A DNA stretch of 64,000 bases from Roseobacter cerasinus. GTDB lineage: Bacteria; Pseudomonadota; Alphaproteobacteria; Rhodobacterales; Rhodobacteraceae. Positions 15,732 to 24,699 of this stretch are shown here, piece after piece. Where the stretch lies: assembly GCF_009811755.1 (NCBI RefSeq), contig NZ_BLIV01000003.1, positions 372,001 to 436,000 on the forward strand, in the 5' to 3' direction. Position 1 is the stretch's first letter. Each line of letters begins with the position of its first letter. The position numbers were made by a program, and so were the translations under genes. The notes under the pieces were generated by a model that saw nothing but the letters and a program-made list of their open reading frames with translations, had not been told where the DNA came from and made no database searches.

Positions 15732-16185
15732 ACCTGTCCCCCAAAGCAAATTTGCGCAATCATTGTTCGCGCGCACATTGAAACAAAGCAATTCGGATGG
15801 AATATTGCTTTCTATTCGAAGATCTATTTTTGTTTTGGATCAATGAGTTGCCTCTTCTTTTTCCCTATTGAGGACAGTCTCGGACGTGTGCGACGACTGC
15901 TTCAGGTTTGGCGACGTTACCGGAGTGGGCTGCACCTCTCTAAGTACAAGAGATTCCCCTATCGAGGGCGTTCGCAGCAGGGAAAACGGGGCGCGATTGA
16001 CCACGACGGAAGCAGCAAACTGGCATTGTGTTAGTGTCGCGTCATCACCAGGGATCGAGATGGCATGCGTGTGGCATGCACCACGCTACGGCAGTGCGGG
16101 CGCTGGTTGCCTCATCTGCATCCCGATGTGTAGCCACGCCGCTCAAGCGCGGGTTTTAAGGCGCGAGTGTCAAGCCCAACGCCAC
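15732..16185. other. Non-coding stretch of 454 bases
   Basis: This spacer upstream of the VPLPA-CTERM gene and downstream of the CorC-like gene is richer in A and T than its surroundings near 15780-15850. It has short open frames on the plus strand with poor codon use and no clear ribosome site. A partial tandem duplication, TGGCATGC repeated at 16061 and 16072, is visible. I see no gene or RNA I can support. Confidence 0.5.
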
Positions 16186-17505
16186 TCAGACACGATCCGC
16201 CAAAGGCCGGATTTTCAGCCCGGTGACACGGTTGCCATCGCGGGCCATGACCTCAAAGCGAAACCCGTGGAACGAAAACACCTGGCCGACGGTCGGGATC
16301 ATCTGCGCCTCGTGGATCACCAGACCGGCCACCGTGTTGGCTTCCTCGTCCGGAAGGTTCCAGTCCGTCGCGCGGTTGAGGTCGCGGATGGTCATGGCGC
16401 CCTCCACCTCGAAGTGCCCGTCGGGGCCGGGTGTCACGGCCTGATCGTCGCCGGGGTCGAATTCATCGGTGATCTCACCCACAATCTCTTCGAGGATGTC
16501 TTCCAGTGTGATCAGCCCCTGCAGCGAGCCGTATTCATCGACCACCAGCGCAAAATGCGTGTGCCGCCGCAGGAACTGGCGCATCTGCTCGTCGAGGGTC
16601 GAGGTTTCGGGCACAAAATAGGGCTCCATCGCCACATCCGTGATCTTGAAATCGCGCAGCTTGCTGGCATCGCCGTCCGGGCCGCCGATGATCTTGTACA
16701 TGGCGCGCAAGAGGTCCTTGGCGTGGATCACGCCGATGATGTTCTCCTGATCATCCAAGTAGAGGGGCAGCCGCGTGTGGCTGGAGGTGAGGCACTGCTC
16801 AAGGATGTCCTGCGGGGCATCTTCGGCGTTGATCATCTCAATGCCGGAGCGGTGCAGCATGATCTCTTCCACCACCCGGTCACCCAGATCCAGCGCGCCG
16901 AGAATACGGTCCCGGTCCTCCTTTTCCACCACGCCTTCGGAGTGACCCAGATGCAGCGCGCCCGCGATCTCTTCGCGCACGGCGAGGATGTTACTGTCGG
17001 GGTCGATCGTCACGCCAAAGACGCGCAGCACCCCACGCACCAACAGACGAACGATGGCAACGATGGGCGAGAAGATCTTGACCACAATCGAGATCGGCCC
17101 GGAGACCATCGAGGCGGCGGTCTCGGAATTGGTGATGGCATAGGTCTTGGGCAGCACCTCGGCAAAGATCAGCACCAGCAGCGTCATCACAAGGGTGGCG
17201 AGCGCCACGCCGCTTTCGCCAAAGGCGCGGGTGAAAATCACCGTGGCCAGCGAGGCCGCGAGGATGTTCACCAGGTTGTTGCCAAGGAGCACCGAGCCGA
17301 TCAGGCGTTCGTTGTCCTCGGTGATCCGCAGCGCGCGCTGCGCCCCTTTGGAGCCCTTGTCGGCCTGCGCGCGCAGCTTGCCGCGCGAGGCGGCGGTCAG
17401 CGCGGTTTCGGAGCCCGAGAAAAACCCGGAGAGAACAAGAAGGAAGATGATTACGCCCGCTGTAAGCCAAAACGCGCCATCAAGCGTTGCAGTCGCCGTT
17501 TCCAT
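16186..17505 (-). CDS. CorC/HlyC-family membrane protein (DUF21-CBS-transporter domain)
   Basis: 439 residues from the ATG at 17505; an in-frame TTG at 17535 is the alternative. An N-terminal DUF21 domain of about 190 residues with four hydrophobic segments (FFSGSETALTAASRGKLRAQ) is followed by two CBS domains and a C-terminal CorC_HlyC domain (FEVEGAMTIRDLNRATDWNL). Proteins of this type (CNNM/MpfA-like) take part in magnesium or cobalt homeostasis at the inner membrane. The CBS pair probably senses nucleotide. It is a single gene, divergent from the metallophosphoesterase-like gene. Confidence 0.9.
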   Translation of the reverse strand: METATATLDGAFWLTAGVIIFLLVLSGFFSGSETALTAASRGKLRAQADKGSKGAQRALRITEDNERLIGSVLLGNNLVNILAASLATVIFTRAFGESGVALATLVMTLLVLIFAEVLPKTYAITNSETAASMVSGPISIVVKIFSPIVAIVRLLVRGVLRVFGVTIDPDSNILAVREEIAGALHLGHSEGVVEKEDRDRILGALDLGDRVVEEIMLHRSGIEMINAEDAPQDILEQCLTSSHTRLPLYLDDQENIIGVIHAKDLLRAMYKIIGGPDGDASKLRDFKITDVAMEPYFVPETSTLDEQMRQFLRRHTHFALVVDEYGSLQGLITLEDILEEIVGEITDEFDPGDDQAVTPGPDGHFEVEGAMTIRDLNRATDWNLPDEEANTVAGLVIHEAQMIPTVGQVFSFHGFRFEVMARDGNRVTGLKIRPLADRV

Positions 17506-17580
17506 TTGGAATGCTGTCCTATGATGAGATTGCAATGGTTATGGGCATGAGACCTGCCTCATTCAAGTCGGGAGAGGAAC

Positions 17581-18396
17581 ATGCTGCGTGATCTTGGCGT
17601 GATCAACGGGCCGGTGTTGCTCTTTGGTGGGCCGTATTCCAATGCGCAGGCAACGCGGGCGCTGTTGGGGGAGGCGCTGGCCCGGGGCATCACTGGCGGG
17701 CAGATGATCTGCACCGGTGATATTGTCGCCTATGGGGCCGCGCCGCAGATCTGTGTGGAACTGATCCGCCAGAGCGGGGCGGCGGTGGTGGCGGGCAATT
17801 GCGAAAAGCAGATCGGGGCGGGGGCTTTGGAGTGTGGCTGCGGCTTCGAGGAGGGCAGTACCTGCGACATGCTGAGCCTTGGCTGGTATCCGTATGCACG
17901 GGCGCATGTGAACGAGGCGGCGCGGGCCTGGATGCGCGCCTGTCCGGATATCGTGAGCTTTCGACATCAGGGCGCGCGCTATGCGGTGATCCATGGCGGG
18001 GTGACGGATGTGGCGCGGTTTGTCTGGCCGAATGACGATGCGGCGGTGTTCACGGAGGAGTGGGACGCCATCGAGGATCAGATCGGCCCGGTGGATCATG
18101 TCGTCGCGGGGCATTGCGGGTTGGCCTTCATCCGCGAAACGGCGCGCGGGCTATGGCTGAACCCCGGCGTGATCGGCCTGCCGCCTCACGACGGGCGGCA
18201 GCAGACGCGGTTCGGGCTGCTGGATGGCGGTGAGATGCGCATTCACCGGCTGCGCTATGACGCGGAGGCCGCAGCGGCGGAGATGCAGCGGGCCGGGCTG
18301 ACGCAAGGCTATCACACAGGGTTGCTGACCGGCTACTGGCCGTCGGAGGAGATCTTGCCGGAGGATTTGCGCTCCCCATCTTTGGCCAGCGGATGA
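17581..18396 (+). CDS. Metallophosphoesterase-fold protein lacking the first metal motif
   Basis: 271 residues, GGGAGAGGAAC before the ATG. Motifs of the calcineurin-like fold are seen: GDIVAYG (residues 46-52), AGNCE in place of GNHE, VIHGGVTD and VVAGHCG. The first motif, normally D-x-H-G-N, reads GGPYSN (residues 16-21), so the usual aspartate and histidine ligands are absent. A cysteine-rich patch (LECGCGFEEGSTCDML) follows. It may be an unusual phosphatase or a non-catalytic relative. Its last 64 bases overlap the convergent xerD in antisense. Confidence 0.75.
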   Translation: MLRDLGVINGPVLLFGGPYSNAQATRALLGEALARGITGGQMICTGDIVAYGAAPQICVELIRQSGAAVVAGNCEKQIGAGALECGCGFEEGSTCDMLSLGWYPYARAHVNEAARAWMRACPDIVSFRHQGARYAVIHGGVTDVARFVWPNDDAAVFTEEWDAIEDQIGPVDHVVAGHCGLAFIRETARGLWLNPGVIGLPPHDGRQQTRFGLLDGGEMRIHRLRYDAEAAAAEMQRAGLTQGYHTGLLTGYWPSEEILPEDLRSPSLASG

Positions 18397-19304
18397 TGGG
18401 TCAGCACCAGATCTGACAGGCGCGCTTCGAGCACATGGGTGTAGATCTCGGTGGTGGCCACATCCGCATGGCCCAGCAGCGTCTGGATCGCGCGCAGATC
18501 GGCGCCGTTGGCCAAAAGATGCGTGGCGAAGGCATGGCGCAGGGTGTGTGGGGTCACTTTGGATGGCGACACACCGGCACTCACCGCAAGCTCCTTGATC
18601 AGCAGGTAAAAGCGGTGGCGCGTGAGATGCCCTGCCGCGCTATGCGACATGAAGAGATATTTGGAGGGCGGCTTGCGTGCCCCGCGCCGTGCGTCTTCGA
18701 GCGCATCGCGGACCTTCAGCCAAGCGGCCAGCGCCTCCCGTGCGGGGGGGGACAGAGGCACCATGCGTTCCTTGCCGCCCTTGCCGCGGATGAGCAGCAT
18801 GCGCGGGTCGCCGCGCGCCGCAGCGACAGGCAGGCTGACCAGTTCGGAGACACGCATCCCCGTGGCATAAAGCAGCTCCATCAGGCAGGTGTTGCGCAGC
18901 CGGTCCCGCTCAGATCGGCCCGAGGCGCGTGCGGCCTCCAACAACCTGTCCACCTCGTCCTCGCTCAGTGTTTTGGGCAGACGTTTGTCGCGGCCGGGGC
19001 CGGAGATCTGGATGGCCGGGTTTTCGGCACGCCAGCCTTCTTCAAAGGCAAAACGGTAGAGCTGTTTGATGGCGGAGAGGCGCCGCGCGCGCGTGGCGCG
19101 TGACAGGCCATCAGCATCGCAGGCGATCAGGTAGGCCTCCACATCTGCTTTCTGCGCGGCCTGAAAATCGGTGTTGCGCCGCGCCAGCCAACCCTCAAAG
19201 TCTTGCAGGTCTCGGCCATAAGCCAGCAGCGTGTTGCGCGCGGCACCGAGCTCAGCGGCCTGCGCGTCCAGAAAGGCAGAGATCAAGTGAGCGCTCGCAC
19301 TCAT
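18333..19304 (-). CDS. xerD: Site-specific tyrosine recombinase XerD
   Basis: 323 residues. An N-terminal SAM-like core-binding domain (residues 1-90) is followed by the catalytic domain with R151 (TGMRVSEL), the lysine turn GKGGKER, H254 and R257 (HTLRHAFATH), H280 (LGHAD) and nucleophile Y289 (TEIYTHV). XerD with XerC resolves chromosome dimers at dif, under FtsK control. XerD rather than XerC is inferred from the GPGRDKRLPKTLS linker. It is the last gene of an operon, overlapping the 543-aa gene by four bases. A 20-residue hydrophilic tail extends beyond the usual end. Confidence 0.92.
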   Translation of the reverse strand: MSASAHLISAFLDAQAAELGAARNTLLAYGRDLQDFEGWLARRNTDFQAAQKADVEAYLIACDADGLSRATRARRLSAIKQLYRFAFEEGWRAENPAIQISGPGRDKRLPKTLSEDEVDRLLEAARASGRSERDRLRNTCLMELLYATGMRVSELVSLPVAAARGDPRMLLIRGKGGKERMVPLSPPAREALAAWLKVRDALEDARRGARKPPSKYLFMSHSAAGHLTRHRFYLLIKELAVSAGVSPSKVTPHTLRHAFATHLLANGADLRAIQTLLGHADVATTEIYTHVLEARLSDLVLTHHPLAKDGERKSSGKISSDGQ

Positions 19305-20932
19305 CTGAACCGCTCCAGCAGCAGAACTTGCAGGCTGGCGCGGCGCATGGTGTCGTCAAAGCCCAGGGCGCGCAGCGTGGCCAAGGCCTCTGTGAGCGCG
19401 CGGGGGTTGCCATCGACCCCATCCTCCAGCAGGACCAGCGTGGTCAGAATAACCTCCCCCAAGTGGCCGGCTTTGGCGCGGGTCACCAGATCTGCGCGCG
19501 CGGTCCCCTTCGCGAAGGCATCGCGAATGGCGGCGGCAACCGGATCATCCGCAGGCAGTGTGCGGGGGTCCCCCGCCGCAATCGCCTTGGGCAAGGCGCG
19601 GGTTACGCGCGCGGCGGCCTGCGCGTAGTCAGGGGACAACAGCGCAAGCGTTTCTGCAAGCTCCGCCATCTTTCCTGTCAACGGGATGCGCCCCAGACGT
19701 GTGGCGAAGAGGCTGGCGAAGGTGGTCTCCAACCCTGCGTCCTGCATCGCGGCCCAGGCGGCAGGCAGGGTCTTGGTCACCGCATCTGGTGAGCCGGTCT
19801 CCAACGCCGTGTCAAACTGCTGGACCGCGCGCACGCGGTCCCAGACCCCGCCGGAGGCGGCGGGCCGCCGGTCGGAGTAAAGGCCAAGCAAGCGGTTGTC
19901 AGGCAAGGCACCGGTTTGCGCCAATCTCTCAGCAGCCTCCAGCTGCGCTTTCCAGCCCGCCAGGTCCCGCAGATCGGCCACGGCATAGGCGCGGGGCAAG
20001 CGCTGCGTCGGCAGCGGCTCACCAATGGCTTCATGCAATCGGAAAAGAAGCGGCGTGATGGTACGCGCAGGCCGCAAAGGTCGTGCGCCTTCAAAGGCCT
20101 CGGGATGCAGGAACCGGTCGAGCAGGTCCGCTTCCGCCTCGTTCAATCCCCCGATCGCGCGGCCGGTGTCAAAAAGCAGGGCAGCGAAGGCCCAATCCCC
20201 CTTGCGGGCGGCGCAGAAGATGCGCGCAGACAGGCGTGGCGACAGATGTGGCTGTGCGGCGAGGATGTTGCATGCGGCCCACTCTTGCCCGGTGAGCAGG
20301 GCAAGATCCATGTAGGCGGAGAAATGTGCCCTGTCGCGGGTCACATCCGCCTGTTCGATCAGGGCCAGCGCCGGGTCGAGCGCACCATAGCGCTGCAGCG
20401 TGGCAACGCGGGCCAGCGTGAAGATGTCTTTCTCCAACGCATCGCGGCCCGGAGCTTCGGCCTCGGTCAGCAGGGCGGTGAAGAGCAGCGCCTGCGCGGC
20501 GGGCAGCCGAAAGTCAGGCAGGGAGGTCAGCTGGTGGCTGAGGGCCTCAGGGGCGCTCGCCTTCCAAAGATCCTGCGGCAGGCCCGTCACATCGCTGGGC
20601 ACCAGGCCGATGACGCGCGGGGCCTCCTGATCCAGCGGTTGCACATCCACCACAGGGGCCACGCCGGACGAGGTCACCGGCGGCTCCCCGTTTGGCAGGG
20701 CCACCGAGGTCATGGCGGGTTGGCCCGGGTTTTGTTGCACCCAGTCGATCACCGACAGTGGCGGCTCCTGCGCCGTCAGCGCGCCTGCGGTCGCGACCGC
20801 CCCGAGACAGGCCAGTGCGGTTGAGACTATCCCGGATGCACGTCGATTTTGTCCGCCGCGAAATGACGGCGGTTGCGCCGAAACACGCGATCGGGTTCGC
20901 TTGGCCGACAATCGAACCGCCTTACTGAGCAT
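19301..20932 (-). CDS. Secreted or membrane-anchored hypothetical protein
   Basis: 543 residues. The basic N-terminus (MLSKAVRLSAKRTRSR) precedes a hydrophobic segment near residues 36-54 (IVSTALACLGAVATAGALTA), so it is exported or anchored. The rest is helical and rich in Ala and Leu, with repeat-like helices resembling a TPR/alpha-solenoid but no motif I can name. It lies between the 49-aa membrane protein (11-base overlap) and xerD (4-base overlap). The tight coupling to xerD suggests a role in envelope or division events near chromosome segregation; this is only an inference from context. Confidence 0.75.
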   Translation of the reverse strand: MLSKAVRLSAKRTRSRVSAQPPSFRGGQNRRASGIVSTALACLGAVATAGALTAQEPPLSVIDWVQQNPGQPAMTSVALPNGEPPVTSSGVAPVVDVQPLDQEAPRVIGLVPSDVTGLPQDLWKASAPEALSHQLTSLPDFRLPAAQALLFTALLTEAEAPGRDALEKDIFTLARVATLQRYGALDPALALIEQADVTRDRAHFSAYMDLALLTGQEWAACNILAAQPHLSPRLSARIFCAARKGDWAFAALLFDTGRAIGGLNEAEADLLDRFLHPEAFEGARPLRPARTITPLLFRLHEAIGEPLPTQRLPRAYAVADLRDLAGWKAQLEAAERLAQTGALPDNRLLGLYSDRRPAASGGVWDRVRAVQQFDTALETGSPDAVTKTLPAAWAAMQDAGLETTFASLFATRLGRIPLTGKMAELAETLALLSPDYAQAAARVTRALPKAIAAGDPRTLPADDPVAAAIRDAFAKGTARADLVTRAKAGHLGEVILTTLVLLEDGVDGNPRALTEALATLRALGFDDTMRRASLQVLLLERFR

Positions 20933-21071
20933 CCAGTGTCACGGGCACACGCACCTCATCCTGCGGAGCGCTGAAATCCGCCCCGAAAAACGGGCCCACA
21001 TAGGCGTAGCCGACAAGGCCCACGCCTCCCACCACGAGAAGAAAGACCAAAAGCTTGAGGATGCGAAACAT
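20922..21071 (-). CDS. 49-residue single-pass membrane protein
   Basis: A complete small gene, ATG at 21071 to TAA at 20922. The protein starts MFRILKLLVFLLVVGGVGLV, one transmembrane helix, then GYAYVGPFFGADFSAP and a short acidic tail. Third-base GC preference matches the neighbours, and the stop overlaps the next gene start by 11 bases, which supports real translation. It is the first gene of the xerD operon and diverges from aroK. I do not know a function. The pattern of a tiny inner-membrane protein with a conserved-looking loop is common in Rhodobacteraceae. Confidence 0.75.
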   Translation of the reverse strand: MFRILKLLVFLLVVGGVGLVGYAYVGPFFGADFSAPQDEVRVPVTLDAQ

Positions 21072-21153
21072 CGTTGAACTGCCTTGTTTGCCTGCCTGTT
21101 TTTATCAAATATATATATGGCCTTTTGTGCAATATCACGTCATTCAGAGAATT

Positions 21154-21747
21154 ATGAGCGAATTTCAGCAATCCGTGACCGAAGGGAACCACACTGCGGG
21201 TTTTATGTTGAAAAAGACCGTTGTGATGGTGGGCATGATGGGCGCGGGCAAGACGGCAGTGGGCCGGGCGCTGGCACAGCTGTTGCGGGTGCCTTTCCTC
21301 GATTCGGATCAGGAGATTGAGGCGGCGGCCAATATGACCGTGCCGGAGATCTTTGCGCGTGACGGGGAGCCGTTTTTTCGCGCCCGCGAGACGGAGGTGA
21401 TCTCGCGGCTGCTGGGGGGGTGCCCTTGCATCCTCTCTACGGGGGGCGGCGCGTTTCTCTCACCTGTGAACCAGGCCAATATCTCACACAGCGGGGTTGC
21501 GGTCTGGCTGGATGCGGATTTGGAACTGCTGTGGACCCGCGTGCGGCATCGCGATACGCGGCCACTGTTGCGCACCGCCGATCCGAAGAAGACGCTGACC
21601 GATCTCTATGCAGCCCGTGTGCCCGAATACTCCAAGGCGGACTTGCGCGTGCCTTGCGCACCGCCGGTTGCCATCGAGAAGATGGCGCAACGGGTGGCGG
21701 ATGTGCTGCTCACCCGGGCCGACGTTCTGGAGCGCGATGATGCGTGA
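21154..21747 (+). CDS. aroK: Shikimate kinase
   Basis: 197 residues from the ATG at 21154, which has AGAGA just before it; a later ATG at 21205 begins directly at the kinase core. The P-loop GMMGAGKT (residues 27-34), the shikimate-binding LDSDQEIE, FFRARETEVI and STGGGAFLSP are all present. It phosphorylates shikimate at the 3-hydroxyl with ATP in aromatic amino acid synthesis. It overlaps aroB, and the aroK-aroB order is common in Proteobacteria. The spacer to the divergent 49-aa gene contains an ATATATATGG tract. Confidence 0.95.
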   Translation: MSEFQQSVTEGNHTAGFMLKKTVVMVGMMGAGKTAVGRALAQLLRVPFLDSDQEIEAAANMTVPEIFARDGEPFFRARETEVISRLLGGCPCILSTGGGAFLSPVNQANISHSGVAVWLDADLELLWTRVRHRDTRPLLRTADPKKTLTDLYAARVPEYSKADLRVPCAPPVAIEKMAQRVADVLLTRADVLERDDA

Positions 21748-22855
21748 AACCGTCACGGTCGATTTGCCGGGGCGCGCCTATGAGGTGCGGATCGGGCCGG
21801 GACTGATCGCGCGCGCGGGCGTCGAGATGGCGCCGCTTTTGAGCCGCCCCAAGGTGAGCATTCTGACGGATGAGACGGTGGCGGCGTTGCATCTGGATGG
21901 GCTGACGGCGGGGCTGGCCGCTGAGGGGATCGCGGCGGAGGCGCTGGCGCTGTCTGCGGGCGAGGCGACCAAGTCCTGGGGACCGCTGGAGCAAAGCGTG
22001 GGCTGGCTGCTCGACAGACAGGTCGAGCGCGGCGATATCGTGGTGGCCTTTGGCGGCGGGGTGATCGGAGATCTGGCGGGCTTTGCCGCGGCAATCCTGC
22101 GGCGGGGCGTGCGCTTTGTGCAGATCCCCACGTCATTGCTGGCGCAGGTCGACAGCTCGGTGGGGGGAAAGACCGGGATCAACGCAGCGCAGGGCAAAAA
22201 CCTGATTGGCGCGTTTCACCAGCCTTCGCTGGTCCTGGCCGATACGGAGGTTCTGGGCACGCTGGTGCCGCGCGATTTCCTTGCAGGCTATGGTGAGGTG
22301 GTGAAATACGGGCTGCTGGGCGATGCGAGTTTTTTCGAGTGGCTGGAGGGGCAGGGCCCGGCGCTCGCTGCGGGCGACGTGGCGACGCGCGTTGAGGCCG
22401 TCCGCCGTTCGGTCCAGATGAAGGCCGATATCGTTACCCGCGACGAGACCGAACAAGGGGACCGGGCGCTGCTGAACCTCGGGCACACGTTTGGACACGC
22501 TTTGGAAGCAGCGACGGGCTATTCCGACCGGCTGTTGCATGGGGAGGGCGTGGCCATCGGCTGCGCCATGGCCTTTGAGCTGTCGTCGCGCATGGGGCTC
22601 TGTTCTCAGGAGGACCCAAGCCGGGTGCGTGCGCATCTCAAGGCGATGGGAATGAAGACCGATCTGGCCGACATCCCTGGCGAGTTGCCAGATGCAGACG
22701 CGCTGATGGGGTTGATGGCGCAGGACAAGAAGGTGGTTCAGGGCACGTTGCGCTTTATCCTCGCGCGCGGGATTGGTGAGGCGTTCATCACCTCCGATGT
22801 GCCAGGCGAGATGGTGCGCGGTGTGATCCGTGATGGGGTGTCGGCGAAGGTCTAG
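21740..22855 (+). CDS. aroB: 3-dehydroquinate synthase
   Basis: 371 residues; the ATG at 21740 is preceded by GGAG at seven bases, though an ATG one codon earlier is possible. Family motifs include FGGGVIGDLAGFAAA (NAD site), PTSLLAQVDSSVGGKTGINA, the zinc ligands in GYGEVVKYG and LNLGHTFGHALEA, and LLHGEGVAIG. It converts DAHP to 3-dehydroquinate, the second step of the shikimate pathway. It overlaps aroK by eight bases and is the last gene of that unit. Confidence 0.95.
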   Translation: MRETVTVDLPGRAYEVRIGPGLIARAGVEMAPLLSRPKVSILTDETVAALHLDGLTAGLAAEGIAAEALALSAGEATKSWGPLEQSVGWLLDRQVERGDIVVAFGGGVIGDLAGFAAAILRRGVRFVQIPTSLLAQVDSSVGGKTGINAAQGKNLIGAFHQPSLVLADTEVLGTLVPRDFLAGYGEVVKYGLLGDASFFEWLEGQGPALAAGDVATRVEAVRRSVQMKADIVTRDETEQGDRALLNLGHTFGHALEAATGYSDRLLHGEGVAIGCAMAFELSSRMGLCSQEDPSRVRAHLKAMGMKTDLADIPGELPDADALMGLMAQDKKVVQGTLRFILARGIGEAFITSDVPGEMVRGVIRDGVSAKV

Positions 22856-22955
22856 CTGACCCCGGCTGCATCAAGGTCTGGATCTTGTGTCTTCCGCCTG
22901 CCGACGGGTTGCTCCGCAGCATTTTCTGGTGGTAATCGGCATGTGGTCATCTGCG

Positions 22956-22977
22956 CCGGGGGATGCCTGCCCCCCGG
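22956..22977. other. GC-rich hairpin downstream of aroB
   Basis: Stem CCGGGGG / CCCCCGG with an 8-base loop, in the 287-base gap between aroB and the convergent ssb. There is no T run, so it may act as an mRNA end barrier rather than a canonical terminator. The rest of the gap holds nothing I can support. Confidence 0.4.
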
Positions 22978-23142
22978 ACGCCATAAGATCGTTTCAAGGC
23001 AAAGAAGTGCCACGCTTTAAACCGGCCGCCCTACCTGCGCACAGGGCCATGGGGATGCTGCGGGCCGATGATCACCTTGGTGCAGGCGTCATCCTCCAAA
23101 CCTGATTGCCCCTTTCGGGTCAGCAGCCTGGTCGTCAGGTCT

Positions 23143-23640
23143 TTAGAAGGGGATTTCATCATCCAGATCGCGCGATGGGGCCGGGCTGCCCGATCCTCCA
23201 CCGCTGCCGCCTCCATAGCTGTCACCGCCACGATCGTCATAGCCCATGGAGCCGCCACCACCGCCGCCTCCCATGCTGCCACCGCCGTCGCGCCCGTCGA
23301 GCATGGTGAGCGTGCCGCCATACCCCTGCAATACAACTTCGGTTGAATAGCGGTCCTGACCGGATTGATCCTGCCATTTGCGGGTCTGCAACTGACCTTC
23401 GATATAGACTTTGGAGCCCTTGCGCAGATATTGCTCGGCCACGCGCACCAGACCTTCCTGGAAGATCGCAACCGAGTGCCACTCGGTCTTTTCGCGCCGC
23501 TCGCCGGTATTGCGGTCTTTCCAGGTCTCGGAGGTGGCGATGCGCAGATTGCAGACCTTGCCGCCGTTCTGAAAACTGCGCACCTCAGGGTCGCGCCCCA
23601 GATTGCCGATGAGAATTACCTTGTTCACAGAGCCGGCCAT
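23143..23640 (-). CDS. ssb: Single-stranded DNA-binding protein
   Basis: 165 residues from the ATG at 23640, preceded by a strong AAGGAGGGG. The OB-fold domain (residues 1-110) starts [20 protein letters not shown] and includes [11 protein letters not shown] glycine-rich linker follows, ending in the acidic tip DLDDEIPF that recruits replication and repair enzymes. SSB coats single-stranded DNA in replication, recombination and repair. It is monocistronic; downstream RecG and LigA homologues in this window are its functional partners, though not linked by transcription. Confidence 0.96.
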   Translation of the reverse strand: MAGSVNKVILIGNLGRDPEVRSFQNGGKVCNLRIATSETWKDRNTGERREKTEWHSVAIFQEGLVRVAEQYLRKGSKVYIEGQLQTRKWQDQSGQDRYSTEVVLQGYGGTLTMLDGRDGGGSMGGGGGGGSMGYDDRGGDSYGGGSGGGSGSPAPSRDLDDEIPF

Positions 23641-23832
23641 CCTGCTCCCCTCCTTATTTGCTTTCCGTCCCCGGGGCGGGGCAGCCACAGACGAATCCCG
23701 ACCCCGATGTTCCAATCGAACCTACACCGCCAAAGCCGGACTGACCACGCCAGTTGATACCTTGAGTTGAACTGACCGCCACGCGACGCAAAAGGCTGGC
23801 ATGAAAGCGCAATCCGGGGTATTCCGCTGGCC

Positions 23833-24444
23833 ATGAGGGATACGAGGGCAGTGTGGGGCGGCGGTCTGGCAAGCGCGCTGATTGCAGCGGCGGTTGCGGT
23901 GACATCTGTGCCGGTCATGGCGCAAACGGTGTCAAGCAAGAACCGTACGAAACTCTTTGCATCGCAAACCAAGATCCTGGATACCCGCGCGGCGGGTCAG
24001 TACAACAGCTCGGTCCGGCTGCAGCCGCCCACCGTGCATACGCCAAGCAAGTGGGCCATCCCGCAGTATGATGGCCGCTACCGTGGCGAATATGTGCAGA
24101 TGGCCACCGATGCGGCCCGGCGCCACGGGATCCCCGAGAACCTGTTCTTGCGGCTGGTACAGCAGGAATCGAACTGGAACCCACGGGCCAAGTCGCACAA
24201 GGGCGCGTTGGGGCTTGCGCAGTTGATGCCCGCGACGGCGCGCAGCCTTGGGGTTGATCCGCTGAACCCGCGCGAAAACCTCGATGGGGGCGCACGCTAT
24301 CTCAAGGCGCAGTATCGCACCTTTGGAAACTGGCGCCTCGCGCTGGCCGCCTACAACGCGGGGCCGGGGGCCGTGAAGAAATACGGGGGTGTGCCGCCTT
24401 TCCGTGAGACGCGCAATTACGTTGAGGTGATCGGCGGGCAGTGA
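23833..24444 (+). CDS. Lytic transglycosylase (SLT domain)
   Basis: 203 residues with a signal peptide (residues 1-30, ending VPVMAQ). The SLT fold occupies residues 85-200: catalytic glutamate in [14 protein letters not shown], then [18 protein letters not shown] and [16 protein letters not shown]. It cleaves the MurNAc-GlcNAc bond of peptidoglycan in the periplasm with formation of anhydro-MurNAc. The gene is divergent from ssb and stands alone, so the process it serves (general turnover or assembly of a machine) is not shown. Confidence 0.9.
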   Translation: MRDTRAVWGGGLASALIAAAVAVTSVPVMAQTVSSKNRTKLFASQTKILDTRAAGQYNSSVRLQPPTVHTPSKWAIPQYDGRYRGEYVQMATDAARRHGIPENLFLRLVQQESNWNPRAKSHKGALGLAQLMPATARSLGVDPLNPRENLDGGARYLKAQYRTFGNWRLALAAYNAGPGAVKKYGGVPPFRETRNYVEVIGGQ

Positions 24445-24586
24445 TGTGCTCCGACATCTCGGCGCAGGGGACCCGCACGTGCGACGACACGGGGTGCACC
24501 GTTTTGGCGTGTTTTCGCTGAGCCCTGTAACCTTCTGAAGACAGGCGTTAAAAAGCAAGCCGCTTTGCGGTTTACCCGCGAGAATT

Positions 24587-24609
24587 CGACGGTTTGCGAG
24601 AAACCGTCG
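24587..24609 (+). other. Stem-loop in the leader of the 168-aa secreted protein
   Basis: Perfect 9-bp inverted repeat CGACGGTTT / AAACCGTCG with a 5-base loop, 90 bases before the next start codon. No T run follows. It could be an operator or an mRNA structure; the sequence alone does not decide. Confidence 0.4.
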
Positions 24610-24699
24610 GAACCATTCCAGACACCCACCCGTTTTGCTGCTGACGCGGCGCTGCTGAGAGCGGCGCCTGCATCGCAAGACAATAAAGGAGTAGATTGA

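Noticed and set aside
15868-17550. 560-codon open frame on the plus strand
   Set aside because: It is antisense to the CorC/HlyC-type gene; product is rich in His, Asp and Arg typical of GC-rich shadow frames.
22887-23105. 72-codon open frame between aroB and ssb
   Set aside because: No ribosome site, poor codon use and it contains a GC hairpin; treated as non-coding.
23719-23732. GTTC-N5-GAAC upstream of ssb as an SOS box
   Set aside because: Alphaproteobacterial LexA uses direct GTTC-N7-GTTC repeats; this is an inverted repeat with the wrong spacing.
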